This document shows, in pieces, positions 37,239 through 41,916 of a DNA stretch of 41,916 nt. The stretch comes from Deltaproteobacteria bacterium (lineage in GTDB: Bacteria; Desulfobacterota; GWC2-55-46; UBA9637), in assembly GCA_016200645.1 (NCBI GenBank), contig JACQEJ010000118.1, forward strand, positions 1 to 41,916. Direction: 5' to 3'. Made by a program: the position numbers and the translations under genes. Under the pieces are notes generated by a model that had not been told where the DNA came from, did not search any database, and was given only the letters and a program-made list of their open reading frames with translations. The number at the start of each line of letters is the position of its first letter. Position 1 is the first letter of the stretch.

Positions 37239-37685
37239 ATGGCGGAGAAGGAACAATTTCTTTATGGGTTAGAAAAAGAGCATGCAAGTATAGTTGACTT
37301 ATTGAATGGGTTAGAGCCTGTATTGAAAAGCGGAGGAGTCAATGATGTTGCATCTATGGTAAGAAATCTCAATCAACTGAAGGAAATACTGACATACCAT
37401 CTAAAAAATGAAGACCGCATATTCTATCCTGACATGAAAAAAAGGGCTATTGAACTCGGACAGGATGCATTGCTCTCTGCACTGGATGTCTTTATAGAGG
37501 ATATGCATAAAATCTCAAAAAAGGTCTTTGATTTCTTTTCGAAATACAAAAGCGGAAACGATATTGCATCCGATAAAAAGGGGTTTATTCAGGGTATGAT
37601 TGATTTAAGAGACGCGCTGATTAAAAGGATAAACACCGAAGAAAAAACCCTGTACTACATTTACAAGGCATACTACGACATATAA
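37239..37685 (+). CDS. hemerythrin-domain protein
   Basis: 'EKEHASIVDLLNGLEPVL', 'LTYHLKNEDRIFYPDMKKRA', 'INTEEKTLYYIYKAYYD'. Confidence 0.75.
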   Translation: MAEKEQFLYGLEKEHASIVDLLNGLEPVLKSGGVNDVASMVRNLNQLKEILTYHLKNEDRIFYPDMKKRAIELGQDALLSALDVFIEDMHKISKKVFDFFSKYKSGNDIASDKKGFIQGMIDLRDALIKRINTEEKTLYYIYKAYYDI

Positions 37686-37690
37686 CCCTC

Positions 37691-38203
37691 ATGATAAAAC
37701 CTCACAAAGGCATACATCCAAAAATACATCCTGCAGCCTATATTGAAGAGAGCGCCCAGATTATCGGCGATGTGGAAATAGGCGAGCATTCCAGCGTCTG
37801 GTGCAATGCAGTGCTGCGCGGGGATGTTCACTACATCAAACTGGGCAAAAGGACAAATATTCAGGATAACTGCGTCCTCCACGGCACCAATGGCGTGTAT
37901 CCTGTAATGCTTGGCGATGACATTACCGTTGGCCACAATGTTACTTTGCATGGATGCGTTATCAAAGACAGATGCCTCATCGGCATGGGTTCAATCATAC
38001 TTGATGGCGTTACCATCGGTGAAGATTCAATAATAGGCGCAGGCGCATTGGTTACAGAGAAAACCATAATTCCGCCGAGAAGCCTCGTCATGGGCCTGCC
38101 TGGAAAGGTTGCACGGCAGCTTACAGACGAAGATGCGGCAAGAATCTTAAAATCTGCAAAAAATTATATTGAATATTCAAAGGACTATAAAGACAGGGGA
38201 TAG
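37691..38203 (+). CDS. gamma carbonic anhydrase family protein
   Basis: left-handed beta-helix hexapeptides 'SSVWCNAVLRGDVHYIKLGKRTNIQDNCVLHG', 'ITVGHNVTLHGCVI'. Confidence 0.93.
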   Translation: MIKPHKGIHPKIHPAAYIEESAQIIGDVEIGEHSSVWCNAVLRGDVHYIKLGKRTNIQDNCVLHGTNGVYPVMLGDDITVGHNVTLHGCVIKDRCLIGMGSIILDGVTIGEDSIIGAGALVTEKTIIPPRSLVMGLPGKVARQLTDEDAARILKSAKNYIEYSKDYKDRG

Positions 38204-38204
38204 A

Positions 38205-38257
38205 GACTGGAGGCTTGGGGCTGGTAAAAACCAGTCCCAAGTCCCTAGCCCCCAGTC
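38205..38257. repeat. micro-repeat hairpin (gactgg...ccagtc)
   Basis: gactggaggcttggggctggt aaaa accagtcccaagtccctagcccccagtc. Confidence 0.9.
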
Positions 38258-38268
38258 CCGGTATTATT

Positions 38269-38886
38269 ATGTTTAACAATCTCGGTCTTATAAACTTGCT
38301 TCAAAAAGGCGGCATTACGGTTATTGTGCTTGCCTTTTTTTCTATCCTTTCTATCGGCGTAATGATGGAGAGATTGTGGGTATTCTTTAAATTCAGAAAA
38401 GGCTTAAAAACATTTTTTCCGCAAATTCTAAGGGCATTCAAAAACGGCGGCAGGGAAGCGGCATCTGCAATTTGCGATACAGAAGAACCTGCGGCAAGGG
38501 TTTTAAAGGCAGGGCTTTCAAAATATCATGAAGGAAAGACAGCCGTTGGCGAGGCAATGGAGCTGGCAGCAAGGCAGGAAATACTCTCTTTGGAAAGATA
38601 TCTGGGTGTGCTGGGAACCATCGGAAGCACGGCTCCATTTATCGGCCTTTTTGGCACTGTGCTTGGCATTATCAGGGCATTCCATGACCTTGCTATTGCC
38701 GAAGGCGCTGGGCCGTCCGTTGTGGCAGACGGCATTGCAGAGGCGTTGGTCGCAACTGCCGCAGGCCTTTTTGTTGCGGTGCCTGCTGTTATGGCGTATA
38801 ACTATTTTACAAGAAGGATAAACAGCTTAAGCATTGAGCTTGAAGGCAAAGCAGCAGAATTTTTGGATGCGCTTTTTGAGCCGTAG
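38269..38886 (+). CDS. MotA/TolQ/ExbB proton channel family protein
   Basis: 'LGVLGTIGSTAPFIGLFGTVLGIIRAFHDLA', 'GIAEALVATAAGLFVAVPAVMAYNYF'. Confidence 0.93.
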   Translation: MFNNLGLINLLQKGGITVIVLAFFSILSIGVMMERLWVFFKFRKGLKTFFPQILRAFKNGGREAASAICDTEEPAARVLKAGLSKYHEGKTAVGEAMELAARQEILSLERYLGVLGTIGSTAPFIGLFGTVLGIIRAFHDLAIAEGAGPSVVADGIAEALVATAAGLFVAVPAVMAYNYFTRRINSLSIELEGKAAEFLDALFEP

Positions 38887-38938
38887 CGTTGGGGTTTATC
38901 CCCAACGAAAAACCGTTGCCCATAAAGGGCAACGCTAC
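38883..38938. repeat. double-hairpin micro-repeat
   Basis: gtagcgttggggtttatccccaacg aaaaac cgttgcccataaagggcaacgctac. Confidence 0.9.
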
Positions 38939-38953
38939 AAAAGGATTTTTATA

Positions 38954-39373
38954 GTGAAAAAATGGAGCCTTGCCAACAATAACAGAGAAAAGATTATCTC
39001 TGAGATAAACATTACGCCATTGACCGATGTTATGCTAGTCCTTCTTGTGATTTTTATGGTAACAACGCCGCTTTTAGTCATGCAATCCTTTAAAATCAAG
39101 CTGCCCAAGGCGGTTTCGGCGGAGGCTGAGCCAGGCAAGGGGATAACGCTTTCCATTGCAACAGGAGGGATGATTTATCTGAACAATAAGGCGGTTAAAA
39201 TGGAAGGGCTTTTTGATTCAATAAAATCCGAGCTTAAAACTGCATCCGACAGAACCGTAATAATAAAGGCGGATAAGGATATCCCGCATGGCATGGTTGT
39301 AAAAGTCTTGGATACGGCAAAACGCGCCGGAGCAGAGAAGTTGTCTATCGCAACAGAGCCGGAAAAGAAATAG
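38954..39373 (+). CDS. ExbD/TolR family protein (GTG start)
   Basis: 'ISEINITPLTDVMLVLLVIFMVTTPLL'. Confidence 0.9.
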   Translation: MKKWSLANNNREKIISEINITPLTDVMLVLLVIFMVTTPLLVMQSFKIKLPKAVSAEAEPGKGITLSIATGGMIYLNNKAVKMEGLFDSIKSELKTASDRTVIIKADKDIPHGMVVKVLDTAKRAGAEKLSIATEPEKK

Positions 39374-39394
39374 GTTCTTGCTGAAAAAAATGTT

Positions 39395-40507
39395 ATGAAA
39401 ATTTCTTTAAATAGCATCAGTAAAAACTGGAGAGGTAGCGTTCTTCGGGAAGAATCAACACTTCATCAGCTTTCTCCTTATTTAGGTAAGATGAAATCTT
39501 CAATGGCGAATTCGCTGGTTTCAGCGTTTACAAGCAAAGGTGATAATATATATGATCCATTCTGTGGATCGGGAACTATAGCTCTTGAATCGTGGGCGAG
39601 TGGGCGCAATATTATTGCAAATGATTTAAGTCCGTATGCGTTTACCCTTACACGAGCAAAGCTTTATCCCCACTATTCGATAGATGACACAAATGCTGAA
39701 ATTGAGGATATTGCTAAACAGGTATCTCTTTATATCAGCAAGGTAGATTTAAGACATATCCCTATGTGGGTGCGCTCCTACTTTCATCCCGAAACTCTAC
39801 GCGAGATTATTGCTTGGTTTCAAGTTCTTAAATTGAAGAAATCTTATTTTTTGTTGTCTTGCCTTCTTGGGATTCTTCATCACCAAAGACCGGGATTCTT
39901 ATCGTATCCATGTAGTCATACAGTGCCGTACAAGCGAGAAAAGAATTTTCCAAGGGAAGACTTCCCCGAGCTATACCAATATCGGCCGGTTCGAGAGCGA
40001 CTTGAAAAAAAGGTTGCGCGTGCATTAAAAAGAGTTCCTCATTTTGACAATGATTTAATTCGTATGTGTAATAGGTATGATGCTGCCAAACATATTCCGA
40101 AACAAAAGGTGAACGCTATTATTACAAGCCCACCGTATATGCGGCAGTTAGACTATGCAAGAGACAATCGGCTCCGCTTGTGGTTTTTGGGCGAACGGGA
40201 TTGGAAATCTCTTGACAGCGTTATATCACCAGCGGAAGCAGACTTCATTAGTCTTTTCAGGCGCTGTTTGAGTCAGTGGAAAAATGTCTTAATTCGCAGA
40301 GGATTGTGTGTCCTTGTGCTTGGAGATACACGAAGCCGGTTATATAACATGCTTCTGCCTGATGTTGTTGCTCATATTGCGACCAAAGAAGTTGGTGGTT
40401 ATTCCGTGTGTTGGAAGCATACCGAAGCGATTCCTAATGAACGACGTGTGCGCCGTGGTTGTTTTGGAAGCTTAACAGAAACTATTTTGGTATTACGGAA
40501 AAATTAA
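39395..40507 (+). CDS. DNA methyltransferase (TSPPY type, N4-cytosine/N6-adenine)
   Basis: motif I-like 'DPFCGSGTIALESWASGRNIIANDLSPYAFTLTRAKLYP'; motif IV 'NAIITSPPYMRQLDYARDNRLRLWFLG'. Confidence 0.85.
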   Translation: MKISLNSISKNWRGSVLREESTLHQLSPYLGKMKSSMANSLVSAFTSKGDNIYDPFCGSGTIALESWASGRNIIANDLSPYAFTLTRAKLYPHYSIDDTNAEIEDIAKQVSLYISKVDLRHIPMWVRSYFHPETLREIIAWFQVLKLKKSYFLLSCLLGILHHQRPGFLSYPCSHTVPYKREKNFPREDFPELYQYRPVRERLEKKVARALKRVPHFDNDLIRMCNRYDAAKHIPKQKVNAIITSPPYMRQLDYARDNRLRLWFLGERDWKSLDSVISPAEADFISLFRRCLSQWKNVLIRRGLCVLVLGDTRSRLYNMLLPDVVAHIATKEVGGYSVCWKHTEAIPNERRVRRGCFGSLTETILVLRKN

Positions 40508-41916
40508 ATGCAAAAAAATCTACCGGATAAAGAATTCTTTATTGGCAAGCCTTTGCCTGGCATGGAACATTATGTCATTGATGTGTATATAAATTCAGGT
40601 GGTAATGCACACATGTTTCGTGCATATTCATCTGCTTTGAATAATTATATGGCTTGCAAAATTATACCTAAAGCCAACTTGCCTATAAATAAATTAGGGC
40701 AGGATGCATGGTTTATCGAGCCACAAAAGGCTAACTCACTAAGGAACCATATGGTTGTTAAGTGTAACCATCATTTACTCTGGAAGGATGACACTAAAGG
40801 GATAGATTGTTTTGTGCTCTGCTATGAGTATGTTAAGGGTGAAAATTTAGCTGAGTATATCAAAAACAATAAGAAAGAAATATCAATCGAGTTTATATTA
40901 GATTTCTTGAAATCTGTATTAGAATTATTGATTGAAATGAAAGGGAAGGGAATCAAGCACGAAGATATGCATTCGAGGAATATATTGATCGAGTCACCGA
41001 ATGAATTCCAGATTAAGCCAAAAACGGCTTTTAGGGTTACAGATTTTGGCGTATGGCCGACAAGTGGTGATTTTTGGATAACAGATGATTATGAGCAACT
41101 CGCAATAACCTTGAAGGAATTGTTGGAATGTGTAAATTATAGTAGTGACGGCATAACTTCTAAGGAAAAATTTATTTTTAACTTTTTAGACAAGCAATTT
41201 AAAAGGCATCTTGTTGAGCACGATCCAATCAGAGATCCTATTGCGCGGCAACCTGAATTATTGTATAAAAAACTTGATAATCTTGATAAAGAATTCACGA
41301 GGTTAGAAAAGAATACTTTAAGTATTAAGCTTGTTAGCCCTTTTGATGGTTTGAGTTGCGAACAAATAAGCGAAGATAGTACGCTGAAGGCGCTTTATTC
41401 AGATAAATTCCTTGGTCTCGAGTATATACAACATCTAAACAATCTCATGCTAACCGGCCCTCGCGGTTGTGGCAAGAGCACTGTTTTTAAAAGTTTAAGT
41501 TTGCGTCATCGCGTTCTTGTTGATGATGATAAACCGGAAAATGTTAAGTATATAGGCATCTATTATAATTGCAATTCAGACCTTTATTTCGCCTTCCCAA
41601 GGTACCGACTTCCTGACGATAACGCTGCCTATGAGTTGCCACTTTATTACATAACTGCAACATTATTAATTGAAGTATTAGATACCATCAAGATTTGGGC
41701 AATGCGTCATTTTGAAAAGATATTTCTCGAAGTAGAACAGCGTGTTTCTAAAATGTTGTGGGAGGTGCTTGAGATTACACCACCTCAACAGCCAAATGCT
41801 AATAGCTTTATGACAATAATCGCATGGCTGGCGAATGAGAGAAAAAATGTTGCCGGCAAGTACAGGCTTTCTAATATACCTGATTACAATAAGGACAAAA
41901 CTTTTTTTAACCCTAG
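40508..41916 (+). CDS. protein kinase-like domain fused to P-loop ATPase (partial, runs off window)
   Basis: open frame with no stop from ATG 40508 to window end; 'YMACKIIP' (Lys), 'GIKHEDMHSRNILI' (HxDxxxxN), 'FRVTDFGVW' (DFG), 'LMLTGPRGCGKSTVFKSL' (Walker A); starts immediately after the methyltransferase TAA. Confidence 0.85.
   Translation, partial: MQKNLPDKEFFIGKPLPGMEHYVIDVYINSGGNAHMFRAYSSALNNYMACKIIPKANLPINKLGQDAWFIEPQKANSLRNHMVVKCNHHLLWKDDTKGIDCFVLCYEYVKGENLAEYIKNNKKEISIEFILDFLKSVLELLIEMKGKGIKHEDMHSRNILIESPNEFQIKPKTAFRVTDFGVWPTSGDFWITDDYEQLAITLKELLECVNYSSDGITSKEKFIFNFLDKQFKRHLVEHDPIRDPIARQPELLYKKLDNLDKEFTRLEKNTLSIKLVSPFDGLSCEQISEDSTLKALYSDKFLGLEYIQHLNNLMLTGPRGCGKSTVFKSLSLRHRVLVDDDKPENVKYIGIYYNCNSDLYFAFPRYRLPDDNAAYELPLYYITATLLIEVLDTIKIWAMRHFEKIFLEVEQRVSKMLWEVLEITPPQQPNANSFMTIIAWLANERKNVAGKYRLSNIPDYNKDKTFFNP

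Overview
The window is mostly an ordinary bacterial chromosome with accessory material at both edges and one small cassette in the middle. The taxon is uncertain; it reads like a Nitrospirota or deltaproteobacteria-like lineage. Core content: citramalate synthase (cimA), a ComEA-like protein, an MSHA/type IV pilus-like cluster (MerR, ExeA/MshM ATPase, TPR/MshN, PilM, PilN, PilO, PilP, secretin, SPOR), three exported proteins, miaB, a BFN-domain protein, two receiver-like regulators, a PHP phosphoesterase, a PQQ-propeller lipoprotein, a GH57 enzyme, an NtrC-type regulator, lpxK, an LpxL-like acyltransferase, transketolase, hemerythrins, gamma carbonic anhydrase, and TolQ/TolR. Most interesting points: (1) More than a dozen small palindromic micro-repeats of different sequence families are spread through the window. 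Some are read in frame inside miaB and lpxK, and some appear to form the signal peptides of PilP, the PilQ secretin and the PQQ lipoprotein. (2) A solitary type I-C-like CRISPR repeat lies directly downstream of a near-consensus sigma70 promoter and abuts the start of an uncharacterised three-gene cassette, whose last gene has a PD-(D/E)XK-like motif. No cas gene is visible. (3) The right edge carries a DNA methyltransferase followed, with TAAATG spacing, by a protein kinase + P-loop ATPase fusion that is missing from the supplied ORF track because it runs off the window. (4) The left edge holds debris of type I restriction specificity genes on both strands. All family calls were made by eye from motifs; no searches were run.
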